Source: Poronia punctata (Eukaryota; Ascomycota; Sordariomycetes; Xylariales; Xylariaceae). From it: 32,474 nucleotides of DNA. Shown here one piece after another: positions 11,141 through 23,950 of the stretch. Under the pieces are notes generated by a model. It worked only from the letters and a program-made list of their open reading frames with translations. It ran no database searches and had not been told where the DNA came from. The position numbers and the translations under genes were made by a program. The stretch covers positions 1-32,474 of the forward strand of contig MU401785.1 of the NCBI GenBank assembly GCA_022579005.1. Reading direction: 5' to 3'. Positions within the stretch are counted from its first letter, which is position 1; each line of letters starts with the position of its first letter.

Positions 11141-11161
11141 CCCCCCCCCCCCCCCCCCCCC
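11141..11161. repeat. Poly-C tract (21 C)
   Basis: A run of 21 C is preceded by TTGGTGTCTCCACA. The same ten bases TTGGTGTCTC also precede the poly-G tract at 10970, so two copies of this decamer are each followed by a homopolymer of opposite base. A local duplication or an assembly artefact around the gap would both explain this. Confidence 0.85.
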
Positions 11162-11339
11162 TCTTTCTCTGTTGCCGCGGAGAGTTGTCGAACCGCTACA
11201 GCGCACGTATTTTCCCCTTGACTAGGGCCCGCTACACCGCTACAGAGCATGTACAAGCATTTTTTTACTTTATTTCTTCCCCGTCTTTTTCAAGCGATAC
11301 ATTTTTACAGTTGGGTTTTGTTTGGAGTCAAGCGTGGTA

Positions 11340-11375
11340 GGCAGGCAGGCAGGCAGGCAGGCCGGCAGGCCGGCA
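11340..11375. repeat. Tetranucleotide microsatellite GGCA/GGCC
   Basis: Nine 4-bp units: five GGCA, then GGCC, GGCA, GGCC, GGCA. Simple sequence repeat in non-coding DNA. Confidence 0.9.
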
Positions 11376-12054
11376 AAGGCAAGCATGGGAAAATATTAAA
11401 TTGGTTTGGATACCCTGAAAGATCGAACGAACGACAACGTCGGTCAGTTTGTTGCTTTTCTGTTATTTGTATGCATTTACATCGGGGTTGATTATCTTTG
11501 TCTTGTTATTTGATACTTGTTTTGGAATATCTGGACTATCATGTCATCGGGAGGTTGTATTTTATATTCATTATAGACAGAGCCTACGCACACACAATTG
11601 TTTAGTGTAGTGTGTAATAGACGTCGGTCAGATTGGTCTTTGGCTTGCTAGCCACCTACCCTTATTTTTGGCCTCTTGCCGATGTTATTGATACACAATG
11701 ATTGCCAAAGATTGACGATCGACGGGTCTATATCATCTTCTCGCCCCAAGCGTTGTCCCGCTACTCAGTTGCTTGGGACTTTGCTTTCTTTTCATGGTTG
11801 GTAGATTGTATAGATTATCTAGCTTGTCTAACTCGTATATCTATAAATATAAAGACAAGACGATTATCTAGGTTACCTCCTTTGTCGTACTCGTATAGGT
11901 ATTCTACGTAACTTACCTGGCCTACCCTACTACACTACGCTGCCTTGTTAAAGTTAGGTTAGATGCTTTATGTAAGGTAGGTATGTCTGCGATTCTAAAT
12001 CTATTCATAACTCAATCAATCTTTTAAAATGTCGTAATACTAATAAACGCAGAT

Positions 12055-12089
12055 GTCTCAAGTCTCAAGTCTCAAGTCTCAAGTCTCAA
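12055..12089. repeat. 7-bp tandem repeat GTCTCAA, 5 copies
   Basis: Five perfect head-to-tail copies of GTCTCAA. The absence of differences between copies suggests recent slippage. Confidence 0.92.
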
Positions 12090-15000
12090 GCCTTCCTACA
12101 CACCAACTTAAAACAACTTTGATAGCCGCGGCTGAGAGCAAAACTACCTAAGCAAGGAAAACGAGCCCCCTTTTCTCTTTTCCCCCTCGTCTTCAGTAAG
12201 TAAAGCAGTAGTACATAGCATAATGTCGCTCATATGCTCGCAGAATAACCCAGGCTGTCCCCTCTTGATTGAGCGTAGAAGGGGAGCATGAAAACCGGTA
12301 CCGGATCGCCCAGGAGAGAAAAGATAGGATGGTTTTAACAAAAAGAAAAGTGTAAGCCCGGTAAAAGCACAGAATAAGCCCAGGTATGAAAAATCACCGA
12401 CGCGTTACGCCAACGTAACACAGCCCTATCTCGATCACCCAGACCAGATCAGACCTCGTAGACAAAACGGATGGACGAATTAATCCTCAGTTTCGAGGAC
12501 CATGTCGGCTAGTTGTGATCCGGTATATATGGACCTACCTATGGAATACATATACATACCCATAAATACATAAGCAGTAAAGCTTGCGAGAGTGTTACTT
12601 TGCGTCATGTTGCGTGCCGTTGGGCTAGGTATAGATTTGCTGTTGTCGTTCCGCCTTCCTAATCATGCAACGTGATGGCTTTCTGCTGCATATTTTGGTT
12701 CACTAGACCGTACTTGGTGAGTAGGTATTCATGTAGGTTAGGTATATCTGTGTGTATGTCAGTACTGCTCTTTTCTTAAAGATTTGATCCATGTCCGGGA
12801 GATTGACGAGCCAGAGAGTGATGTCAGAGTGACGAGGATAACGCGCGTCCTAGCCTCTCTTCTCGATTTGTAATCATTCACAACGGAGAGGGGGGCTTGT
12901 GTGTAAATGTATGTTTTGGTCTTCTTATCTCGGATCGATTAAGGCCTGGAACATGCACTTTCCTCGCATTAGAACGCCATAGCTATGCATCGGAGTGCAT
13001 TAGGTAGTGTAGTGGGCTAGAGTCGGGGTTTTAACTGATGTTCACCAGCGGGGCTTCGGCTTGTCGGTCCTTTATCTTGGACCCCGTGGGCCATGGCATA
13101 TCTTTACTTGAAGCGGGATAGGCGATGAATAGGCAGGGCGATGTGGCTCTGCATTAAAAGTCTGGCTGTCGGCTTCCTTGAGGTCGAGCTGCGGAGAACC
13201 AGCACAGGTTTGGGGGTTTACCACCGTCCAATGCCCTTCTGTCTGGTTGGGATTTGATAGAATGGCCCCCCCTTAGGATGTTTCTGAAGCCAGCGCGGAC
13301 ATATAGGTATCTAGGTCCCCGCGGTTGGAGGCCCATAATACGTATAGAAGCCCTTTGTGTCACAAGAATGGTACTATTAACATAGGTGGCCAAGTGAAAA
13401 CTTTGAAAACCTAGGGTAAAGCGGGCAGAGTGTAGATAGGAGCCCGAGTCACGCGATTATGGGGCGATACACTATTCTCGAGCGATGTGTTAGAGAAACC
13501 GAGATAGCTTCGCGGAGCAACGGTAAGAGTACGTCTATCGGAGAGCACCGGAAAGCTGATATTGCTTGATAGTAGAAGTCTTGGCAATCTGTCTAGGGGC
13601 GCCGCCTGGGATCCCGTGAGATCATAGCGGAGGGGACAAGCAATATTAAGGGGGAAAAGACACTGCATCTGTCATGTTTATGCTGTGTGACGGTCGGCGG
13701 ATGTGTGCATGCTGTATTATGCAGGTACGGAAAAGGCTCGGGACTGCCAGGCCGGAGCCTCCCAGCACAGCATCAAACCTTGGATAAGACGTATACCTTA
13801 GAGAGTCCGGTTAGTGATAACGGTAAGAACTAAGCTATGCCGCTGGCATGGAATAACAGGTAGTCACGAATAGACTGGTATATCGGGCGGATTGGCAGTC
13901 AGCGGTTGTCTCGTGAAAGTATGAGGTATTTGCCCATCGGCAGCTGGCTCATTTCCAGGCATGTTAGCAGCCAGGATGATGTCCAGGGGATCGTCGTATT
14001 ATTAGACACGGTCTGCTGTTGCGCGAGACGTGGGGGCGCGGGCATAGCACGCTTGGTCAAGAAACCCGCCGCGGTTTGTACGTGTACTTTTCCCCATCTG
14101 TTCTCTCCACCAACAAAGAAACAAGCAATAGGCCGGTGTACGAGTAGTCTTGTGAGCAACTCCCTGGTGATAGCTAGGTTAGATAGGTCACTCTGGTCTG
14201 GTCTAACTCAGACTGCTTCATGCCGGTACTCATATCAACCCTTGGCTTCCGCAAAGGACGGATTGCTTCCGTTGGCTGTTAGCGAATAGTCTCTTCGCTA
14301 GGTACCATGTGTCCCCTCCGGAGTATCAGTCATCTCCCTTATATTACTAGTCAATGACATCATACCTTGTTGTATTTTTCTTTTCTTTTTGTTCCTTCAG
14401 ATCGTGGTCCCTACTCGTAGCATCCCCCTAGGTTGGCTTATTTACCTATTTGCTATTGGAGGGTATGGGTTTAGGAGGGCCTTCTTGCCAACAATATCCG
14501 GCTAGGTGCGAAAAGAGTGTCGGGGATCAGCCCGTACCCACCTGATTAGTCATGGATCATGAGCCGCATCAAACGATCGGGTATACCTATTAGGTGCCGA
14601 TACTCAGGGCTCGAATGGTGCACGGTCGCCCCGATTCTGGACATGGCCAGTTCTAGCCTACGATGGTACCGTTGGTTGTCTTTGGGTTGGGCCGCTATCA
14701 CCATATGTATCCGCGCGTCAATACCGCATATGACTAGAAGAGTCGAGTCCGCAAGGTGTCAGGGACGGGGCCTTTGTTCGTTCCAACCATGGACAAATTG
14801 GTTCGTCGACTGTCGATCGGATAACGTGGGCGGTACTAAGCGACGTTATAATATTGGAACAAGATAGCCGAGGGTAGAGGATAACATCGGCAAAAGGTGG
14901 ACGGGGTCTTCGAGTTGAGAGGGCCTTTTGCCCACTCCTACTAATCATGGGAATTGTCATGGTTACTGTCCACATTTGTTGGGCGATTTTGACGCCAGGC

Positions 15001-16072
15001 CGGTCTACTAGACATGTTAACGACTTCAAGTATGATAGCTCACTGACTTGTTGTTGAAGGTAACCTTGCCCACGTATGACGTGCTTTCCCGAGATGGAGG
15101 CGGACGCTTGGGTTCTGGGGACTCTTTGAAAGCTCGGAATGGAGGAGGAGATCTCCTAGCGAACCCCATGTTCCCAATCTTGCTACAAGGTAGGTTGAAA
15201 AGGCAGGCCAAGGTCTTATGCATATGCTGTGTGACGTGGTCCAGTCTGACCTTGGGCGTGTTGGGACGGGCCCGTGTATCATCGGCTATGGAACGTCATG
15301 GAATAGCGGTCTAGATAGTGTTTAGGTTGGACGAATTAGTCTACCGGTCAGATTTCACGGAGCATGGATCACGGGGCAAAGGGGACGGGGTAGAGGAAGC
15401 AATACAGGACGTTGGATTGTTCTTAACATGCTGCAGTTGCTTCACAGGAGTAGTGATGAAGAAGCTGGTCCCGTGGCTGGTGCCTTGATTAACACATACA
15501 TAGTACCCTATGTAGGTAGCAAGATAGCATGCGTACTAGATTAGGTGTCCAAATGGGTAACTGGTATATCAGCTTCAATTGTCGATATGGTTTAAAAGGA
15601 AGGGGTAATAAGGTAGGTAGTTGGCGTGGGGTTGCCAAGCTCAACTGTAGTCGCATTTAGACCCGCCGCGCTAGCCAACTCCGCGGCAGGACGGGTAAGG
15701 CATGACGTGGGGTACCGGTACCCCTTTTTCATCCCTTTTATTCTACGTGTATTACAGCATACAAGTAGATATCTCCTACCCTGTACCAAAGCAGTTCCCC
15801 CACGAGCTAGCGGAATATAGAATTTACATGCCATAGCCATCCCAAACAGACTGGGCTCAGTAGTCGGATGTGATAGCATAGCTGTAAACTGTCTTAGTAG
15901 GCCGGTATGAAGCTTCAATACACCATGTCTGACACAGATGGGATAGTCCACAGCCATACGTCTTCATGGTTACTGACTGAGCTCATCTATGTACAGGTAC
16001 CTAATATATACGTGGTGGGATGCAGCAGCATAAGTACCTAGACTATAAAAAAAAATGCCTGTGTAGTGCTAG

Positions 16073-16101
16073 GCAAGCTATTTCTAAAATAAAAAGCTTG
16101 C
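16073..16101. repeat. Small inverted repeat at the left edge of AT block 2
   Basis: GCAAGCT (16073-16079) and AGCTTGC (16095-16101) are perfect reverse complements separated by 15 bp. The same heptamers form the core of the larger hairpin at the right edge of the block, so the pair may mark element ends. Confidence 0.55.
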
Positions 16102-16867
16102 TACTTTACTTTTAATACTGCGTTAAAAGGTAGCTGCTTTTAATTTTAAGTATATTATAAATTAAAGTATAAGTATTTTAATTTAAATTTTACGTATATA
16201 GCGCTTTTTATTTGCTACTAAGGGCTTATAAGTTAATAAGTTAATATATTATTAAGTATAAAAAGCGTATGTTGTAAATAAAAACTTTTAATTATAGGCA
16301 TATTAGCTTTATAAACTTTAATAAATTAAGTAAAAAAAAAAAAAAATCTTAAATAATAAATAAACAATATTTAAAACTTGCTTAAAATATTACTAATTTT
16401 GTTTAAAAAACTTTTAAAAATACTTTAAGCATTTGTTACTATTATAGCAAGCTTTTTAAAGCAGTTACTTTACTTTTAAAATAAAGCAAAAATAGTAAGA
16501 ATAATAAGCAAAATGCTAAGTAGTTAGCTAAGGTAAGCAATTTGCTATTAAATAATAGCGTATACTTAATATATGTTTTAAAGCATACTTATATTAATAT
16601 TATTATATTTTAATATTTTAAAGCAAATATTAAGATTATACGTTATTAATTTATTTATTTAAAACTTTAATAAAGCAATAAGCTTTTTATATATGCTTTT
16701 TATTACTATATAGTAGTTAGTAAATATTTTTATATTATTAACAAAGTTTTAACTTATAAAAAACAGCAAAAGTAGTTGCTATTAAAGTAATAAATATACT
16801 AATATTTATAGCTTTAAGTATTATAGCAATTTTTTAAAAAGTTGCTTTTAAAAGCTAACTAAAAGCA

Positions 16868-17100
16868 ATTATTATAAAAGAAGTCTTAGTAGGCAGCAAA
16901 GATAGCGTAGTAGTAAAGGGTGCTTAAAAAAGTAGTAAAAAAAGGCTAAGTAGTTAATAAAGTTAAAAAAAAAAAAGGGGCAATAGTAGTAAGAATAGCA
17001 ACAAAAATAGTAAGAAAAAGCAAGGCAAATAGCAAAGATGCAAGCAAAGACATAGGCAACAGCAAAGGAAATAGTAAAAAAAATAATAAGAAAATATTTA
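16868..17100 (+). other. Purine-rich, less eroded patch
   Basis: The + strand is dominated by A and G with repeated AGTAGTAAGAATAGC- and AGCAAAG-like words, and GpA steps are much commoner here than in the rest of the block. Read in triplets it gives Asn/Ser/Lys/Gln-rich low-complexity peptide words. It may be a relic of a low-complexity coding segment, or simply a purine tract that escaped mutation. No protein can be named. Confidence 0.35.
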
Positions 17101-17361
17101 GCACTATTAAATTATATTTATTATTATTGTTATTATTGTTTATATTTTAATAGTAGTTAAGGTAGTTGTTGTTAACTTTTTATAAACTTTTTTAAGGCTT
17201 GTATTTTTATTTTTATTATTATCTTTATTTTTATTTTTATTTTTTTTTTTAGTTTTAAGCTATTAGTTATTTTTAAAACAGTTAAAGTTGTTAATATTAA
17301 AGTAGGCAGCGCTATATAAAAGATAGCTAAGCTTTATAAAAGCTTTATAAAGCGCTTTAAA

Positions 17362-17370
<9 letters not shown>

Positions 17371-17394
<24 letters not shown>
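17371..17394. repeat. Trinucleotide repeat ATT, 8 copies
   Basis: Eight perfect ATT units follow a run of T. Simple repeat within AT block 2. Confidence 0.9.
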
Positions 17395-17518
17395 GTTATA
17401 GTTATAGTTGTCTTTATAAGAAAAGATAAAGGTTGTTAGTATAAACTAAAAACTATTTATATTTATAAGCTATTGCTACTATATTGTAAATATAAAAATT
17501 TGTATTAATTTACTTTAT

Positions 17519-17720
17519 AGGGTTAAAGTCCTTAGGAAGACCTAAGAAAAGGCAAGATATAATAACAGCTAAAGGATATACTTTAATTAGCAAAAAGACT
17601 GCTAAATTAATTAAAATGCGTATATTAGGTTAAATATAAGAATATATAGGCAAATTATTTATAAAAGAGATAGGATTAGTATTAATAATAGTAGTTATAA
17701 AAAAAAGAGGGCAGGAAAGG
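17519..17720 (+). pseudogene. Possible coding relic, helix-turn-helix-like words
   Basis: This patch keeps GpA and TpC steps that are missing elsewhere in the block. The frame holding 17528-17530 reads SLGRPKKRQDIITAKGY and continues without a stop to about 17632, then with stop codons through a segment reading IKEIG and, further on, KKRGQERL. A GRPKK word followed by helix-forming segments is reminiscent of the DNA-binding N-terminus of Tc1/mariner-type transposases, but the resemblance is weak and by eye only. It could equally be unrelated. Confidence 0.2.
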
Positions 17721-20700
17721 TTATAAACGTTATAATATTTAGGTATATATTAGAATAAAAGGTACTATGTATGTAGTTACTTTAAAAGCTATATATATTA
17801 CTAGGTATTATATATATTAAAAGAGGTACTAAGTATATATAAATACTATTGCTTATATACTAAGCAGATAAACAGCTTAAATATGCTAATTAAGAAGTTG
17901 TAATGTTTTTAAATTTTAATTTACTAACTTATTTGCTTTTAAAGTATTGCTAGCGCGCTAAAAATAATTAAGATTAAATAGTGTTTTAAATATAATATTT
18001 TTAAGTGTTTTGTAGTAAAAGATAGTAATGTAGTTTAAGCTAAAGCTAAACTTTTTTTTAAAATATTAAGTATAACTTAATTTATAGTAATAAATTAGCT
18101 TTTATAAACAGTTATAATAAAAGTAATAATTAAAAAGAAGTTAGTATGCTAATATTGTTAGCTTTTAAAGTTATACTTATAGTTTAAACAAATAATAAAG
18201 ATTATAGTTTAGCTATTTAGCGTTTAAAAGAAAAAAGGGCTGTTGTATTTATAAAATAGTTAGTAATATATAGTATAGGAAATAAATACTTTATTAACTT
18301 GTTAAAAGAAATAAAAACAGTAATAAAAAGGTTTGTTTTATAGTTTGCGCTTTTAACTTATATAATATTTTTAATTATACTTAAAGCTTTATTAACTAAG
18401 CTATAATAAATAAAAAGGTTTTTAGTAAGCATAACGCAGGCTTTAAAGCATATAGGAAAACAAAGTTTAAGGTTATTAGCATTGTAAAAAAGCGCTTAAT
18501 TTTATAAAAGGCCGTTTTTTATAGCTTAAATATAAAAGGTAAGCTACTTTAGCTAGGTTATATACTTATAATTATATTAATTAACTTATTTATGCTAAAT
18601 AAAAATATATAAGGCAAAATTAAAAAAAGTAATAATATTAGTAAAAAGATTATATAAATAGTAAGTACTAAGTAGCTTTTAGTGCTTTTAAAAAACTTAG
18701 TATTGCTATAATTCTTTTAATATAGCATAAAATCTAGCTTAAGCATTGCTTTTTTAATGTATAATAAATTAAAAGCAAATAGTTTTATTAAAAAATACAT
18801 AAACATGCTTGCTTAATATTTACATTAAGTTTATTTTAAGCGTATAGCTAAATAAAAAGCAAGTAGTAATAAAAAAAAGCTAGCAAAAGTTGCTAAATAA
18901 AATATAGCTAAAGCTACTTATAATATGCTTAAAACTTTTATTATTAAGGTTTAAAATAGCTTATTAAAAGCAGTTATTAACTTAACTAAGTACTTTAAAG
19001 CTAATTATAAACTTTTTATTAAAAAAAACGTATTTTTTTCTATTAAACGCCTATTATAATTTAGCTAGGGTAGTGCTTATAAAGATAAAAAAAGCGCTTT
19101 TAATTAGTAATAAAAAAAGCAAATATATAGTATAGCTTATAATGCTGTTAGTAGCAATGCTAATAGGCATATAATATAAAACAAGGTTTTAAACCTTAGC
19201 TTTAAAAGCTATATATATTAAATAAATATAAAAAACTTTAAGTATAAACAATTTGCTAGTGCTTATAAAACTATTATAGTTTAGTAAAATTAGCTTAAAG
19301 TTTTTTTTTTATAATATAAGTTAGTAGTAGTTAATAAAAAGGTTATAAAAGCAACGCTGCTTAGTATTAAAAGTATTTTAAGCATTTAAAAGTATATTTT
19401 TAGCTATATTATTAAACTTAGCACAGCTTTATAAAAAAAATAAACAGCTTTAGTTGCTAAAATTGTTATAATTAAAATACTTGCTAACCTAAAGACTTTA
19501 ATTAAAAGTAAAATTAAGTTTGCATACTTTAAGCTGCTTAAAAAAATTATTATTATTTAAACTATGCTTTAAAAAGTAGTAAGCAAGCTTATTTTAACTA
19601 CTAAGGTTACTTTTAAGCTTATGCTTTTTATTTTTAAACTTGTTATTAAAAATAGTGCTTTAATTAATATAATAATAATTGTTGTTATGCTAACTAACGT
19701 TTTTTTTATTAATATAAAGTTTTTAGTAAGTAAAGTACGCTTTAATATAAGTATTATATTAATAGCTATTTATAATTTTAGTAAAAGCAACACCTTTTAT
19801 ATTAAATAGGTAATAAAGCATTATTTTAACATAGGCAAAGTTTTTAGTATATATATTAGGCTTAAACTTAAAATAATAAATTAAAATATAGTTAAAAGCT
19901 TAAAAGCAAAAGTAAAAAAGATTTAAATCCTAACTTTATTTAGTTAGCTACTAGAAATAAGTAACTTAATTAAAGCTAGCAATATAAAGTAGCTTTTTTT
20001 TATATTTTTTAAATATAGTTGCTTTTTAATTAACTTTTTTGCTTTTTATAACAAACTAATATAGCTAAAAGGCTTTATTATAGTAGTTAATATATTGCAT
20101 AATATATAAAAACTGTTAAAGTAAAAAGTTAAAAAGCAAATATATAATCTTTTAAAAAAAACGTTACGCTTATTAACTAACTTATTTATTATATATATAA
20201 CTAATAATAGTAAAAAGGCCTTTTTATTAATTTGTAGCAATATTTTATAAACTAGGTTTTAATAAAACTAAAATATAGTTTTTGCTTTTAAGCAATACTT
20301 AATTATATAGTTAATTGCTATAAAATAATTATAATAAAGCAATATATTTATATTAGCAACTTATTTAAAAGTAATAGTAGTATTATAAATATTAAAACAA
20401 TAATTGTTGTAATAAAAAATAAACGCCTAGTAATTAGGGTTTATTAATTTATTAATATAAGTACGATTTTAAAGTTAGCAAAGAAAATAAAAGTAATAAT
20501 ATAGGTTTATAAAAAAAGTATAAGTTTTTAATAAGTAACATAAAGCAGTAAAACTAGCATTAGCTAAAATAAGCTTGCTACTTTTAATAAGGTATATATT
20601 AATTATATAAATCTAAGCTTTAGTAAAAAGGTTAGCTAAAAAACCTAGCTTATTTTAATTTATACGCTTTTTTTTTTTATAAAAATAATAAGTAAGTATA

Positions 20701-22586
20701 TAAGTATAGATTTAAAAACGTATTAAAAGCTATAATAAATAGTTAAATATAAAAACTTATTTTTTAAAAAGCAAAGCAAAGGGGTTAATAGCAAAATTAG
20801 GCTTTTAAAAAAGGTTTATATTTAAAGCTAAAATATGCTTTTTTTAAAAAGCTTTAAACTAAGATCTTAAAAATTTAAAAAATATATTAGCATTAAAAAC
20901 GCTTTTTAATTAAATAAATTTATAATTATAAAAAACTTTGCAGCTTTGCTATTTATAGCAATTTTAATAGTTTTTAATATAAAACTTAAGCATAATAACT
21001 TTTTTTATAAAAGTATTAAACTAAATATAAAACTAGTATATAGCAATATATAAGTTGTTTTTAACGCTTTTTATAGTAATATAAAGCTTATTAGCTTTAA
21101 AAAAAGCATTTTGCTATTATTTAAATGCAAGCATATGCTTATAAAGATTATATTAGTAATAGTTAGCTATAAAGAAAATAATAAAAAAAAACAAGCAATT
21201 TAATATATTATAGTATGCTTTTAAGTTTTTTTTTTTACTACTTTAAAAAAAGTAAATGCTTTAAAAGTTTTTAGTATAATAAATAATAAAGTTTAAAATA
21301 AACTATACTTTTAAAAACTTAAATTTAAACGCAGCTTTAAGCTTTATAATAGTTAGGGCTTAATTTTTTTTAAGCTAGTAGTTAATAAAAAAAAAGCTTT
21401 AAAAAGTAACTTGCTTATATATTATTATATTATAGCAAATAAAAGCAAATTTTAAATATTAAGTAAAATGCTTATTATGCTATTTAAAGGCATAGTTAAC
21501 TTAAACTTTAAACTTAATATTATAAAAGTAACTTTAAATAAACTTAGTTATGCTATAAAAAAAAAAAGTAAAAAATATAATTAAAAGTAAAAGCTTAGTG
21601 TAGCTAAATTTGTTAATAAAAGTAAATTAAATAAAAAAAAAATCTAAGTAACGCTAAGAAGCTTTATTGCTTTAAACTTTATTTTAAAAAACGTTAAGTT
21701 TTACTTTTTAAGCTATAAAGTCTAGCATAGTACTAATATTAACTTTGTTTATAAGCTTAGTAAGCTTTTTATTAATAATATTATTATTTAAGCTTATATT
21801 ATTTTTAATGTTTATAACGTTGCTAAGTTAATTAAAAACGTTATTATTATTAAGAAAATAATTTAGCTGCTTATAATTAAGTAAAATATTTTAATAACTA
21901 AGGTAGTTTTGCTTTAAAAAAACAAGCTAAGTATAAATAGCTTAATACTAAACGTAAAAATTATAAATAATTTATTATTAAAAGCAAGCGTTATATATTT
22001 TAATAACTATATAATTAAGCTTTATAAAAAGCAAAAAAAATTAATCCTATACTTTAGCAATATTTTAAAAAAAGTAGCAAATATAACTATAGTATTAGTA
22101 TAAAGCGCTTTTAATTTAATAAACCTTAATGTAAACATATACTTATATAATTAGTATTTGCTTAGTTTGCATAAAAGTAAGGAAATAATTAAAAATATTG
22201 CTAAAGTTTATAAAGTTTTTAGTACTAAAAAAAAGTATTTAGTCTTTAAAACTAACATTTTTACTTATATAAAGCTTATATAAACCTAAGCAAATATTTA
22301 TATTAAACTAACGCTTATAGTAGTATAAATATTTTTTTATAGTATATAAAGCAAAAGTAGTATAAAAGTTTTAAAAAAGTTATATATTAATATTGTAAAT
22401 TGTAAACTAATTTATTTATATAGCAGCGTTTACTTTTAGCTTATTGTTTTAAAAAGGGTTAGTAATATAAAGCTTTTTTATAAGTTATATAGCAAACTAG
22501 TTTAAAATAATAAAAAGCTAAGCAACGTATAGTTATTTTTAGTTTATTAAGCTTTGTAAGCTTTTAAATAAATTTTAAAAGCTTAA

Positions 22587-22694
22587 AAAAAGATTTTAAA
22601 AGCTGCTAAAATTTTAAAAGCTAAAAAAAAAACTTTAAAAGCTAAAAGAAAAATTTTAAAAATTAGTAAGTATAAAGCTAAAAAAGTTGCTTTT
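22587..22694 (+). pseudogene. Lysine-rich coiled-coil-like relic frame
   Basis: Thirty-six codons stay open in a region where stops are otherwise frequent. The frame repeats the word ILKA(A/K), placing Leu at intervals of 6, 7 and 7 residues, with Lys/Arg between, and ends at TAA (22695-22697). The DNA underneath is an imperfect tandem repeat of about 21 bp built on TTTTAAAAGCTAAA. G-to-A change would turn Glu to Lys, so the original may have been a mixed-charge coiled coil. The parent protein is unknown. Confidence 0.25.
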
Positions 22695-23510
22695 TAAATT
22701 ATAAAGTATGTTTAAGCTTATAAAAAAGCTTAAAAAACTTTTATTTTAGCTTAAAAAGTAACTTAAACTTTATAGTAAGCTTATATTAAGCTTATAGCAT
22801 AGCTAACTTAAAGTAAAGGTTATAAGTAAATTATAACTAGCACGCTTTTTTTAACAATATTAGCAAAAAATAGCAGCTTAGTTATACTAAGCTATTATAG
22901 TATATAATAAATTTAAGCTTAATTAGCTATAATAAAAAAGCGTACTAGTACTATAAATCTTTTATTAATAAAGGTTTATATTTAAAAACTAGTTTATTAA
23001 AAAAGCTAAAAGTATTTTGTTAGCTATAAAAAAAGCTTTTGCTTAAGCAAAATTAAAAGCTAGAGATTTTTAGCGTTAAAAAAAAAGCTAAGCAGTACTA
23101 AGTATATGCTTAACTAGTAAAAAGTAAGCAATTAAAGCTAAATATTAAAATGTTTTATTATAGCATTTTTAGTATATAAAAACTTTTTTATTAATATAAA
23201 TACTAATAAAGTGCTATAATAAAAAAAATTAGTAATATTTAGTATAAATTGTAGTAGTAGTTAAATTAAAAGCTTAGTTAAGCAAATTAAAAAGTAAGTT
23301 ATTTAAAAAAAGCTAATAGCTAGCATAAGTAAAAAAAAGCATAGAAAATATTTTAAAATATAGCTATTAAAACAAATTAGCATACTAATTAAACTTAAAT
23401 ATATAAGTAAAAAGGTTAAATATAATAAAAAGTTGTTAGCTATTGTTTATTTTTAATTTTTATGCTTTAACTTTAATTTTGTTTTTATTAAAAAAAACTT
23501 TTTAAACTTT

Positions 23511-23630
23511 TTTTTGCTTATTATAAGCTTTTTGCTTATAGCAGGCTTTTTGCTTATAGCGTGCTTTTTGCTTACTATAAGCTATATACTTGCTATAAGC
23601 TATATGCTTACTTATGCTTGCTATAAGCTT
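23511..23630. repeat. Degenerate 17-19-bp tandem repeat near the right edge of block 2
   Basis: Units beginning GCTTTTTGCTTATAGC recur head to tail, later decaying to GCTATATACTTGCTATAA and similar. About six recognisable units. Copies differ by substitutions and small length changes. Confidence 0.7.
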
Positions 23631-23868
23631 TAAAAATCTTATATTTAAAGTTTAATAGTTACTATTAAAGTTAAAAAGCTTAGTTATAAAATAGTTATAT
23701 AATAGTGTAGTTAAATAGTATTTATTATTATTATTACTTTTTTATTTAACTAATAAAAGGTTTGCGCTATTTGTTTTAACTAATTAAAAAACTAGATAAA
23801 AACAGCGCTAAAAGTTTAAAATTTTAATTAACTTCCCCTATATACCTACTTATTTAAAAATTAAAATC

Positions 23869-23950
23869 AAGCTTGCTTTCTTATAACCTTAATTCTAAAA
23901 CTAAGCAAGCTTTATAAGTTTTAAAATTATAGTTATAAGAAAGCAAGCTT
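23869..23950. repeat. Large inverted repeat (33-bp arms) at the right edge of AT block 2
   Basis: The left arm 23869-23901 and the right arm 23918-23950 are reverse complements with only three mismatches; the outer 19 bases match perfectly (right arm GTTATAAGAAAGCAAGCTT). The 16-bp spacer itself contains AAGCAAGCTTT. The right arm ends where normal base composition resumes. This may be a transposon terminus or a hairpin-forming end. Confidence 0.85.

Larger units (their letters stand above)
10895..16045. other. GC-balanced gene-free region downstream of the PLC
   Basis: About 5.1 kb with ordinary composition and no recognisable gene. Open frames are at most about 127 codons (13906-14289, which opens at TTG); an ATG frame of 121 codons on the minus strand (15592-15957) has no recognisable motif. 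The region holds the PLC 3' untranslated DNA, homopolymers and an assembly gap, two microsatellites, and many short TAGGTA/TACCTA motifs. Degraded genes or old mobile elements cannot be excluded. Confidence 0.5.

Noticed and set aside
13906..14289. 127-codon + ORF
   Set aside because: The start codon is TTG, the composition is not gene-like, and no motif was recognised; similar-length frames occur on both strands nearby.
15592..15957. 121-codon minus-strand ORF with an ATG start
   Set aside because: No recognisable motif or supporting context; it extends to near the AT block edge and could be chance. Transcript evidence would be needed.
19621..19809. 62-codon hydrophobic ORF in AT block 2
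   Set aside because: Ile/Asn/Phe/Lys richness follows from AT composition; there is no conserved feature and all neighbouring frames are broken.
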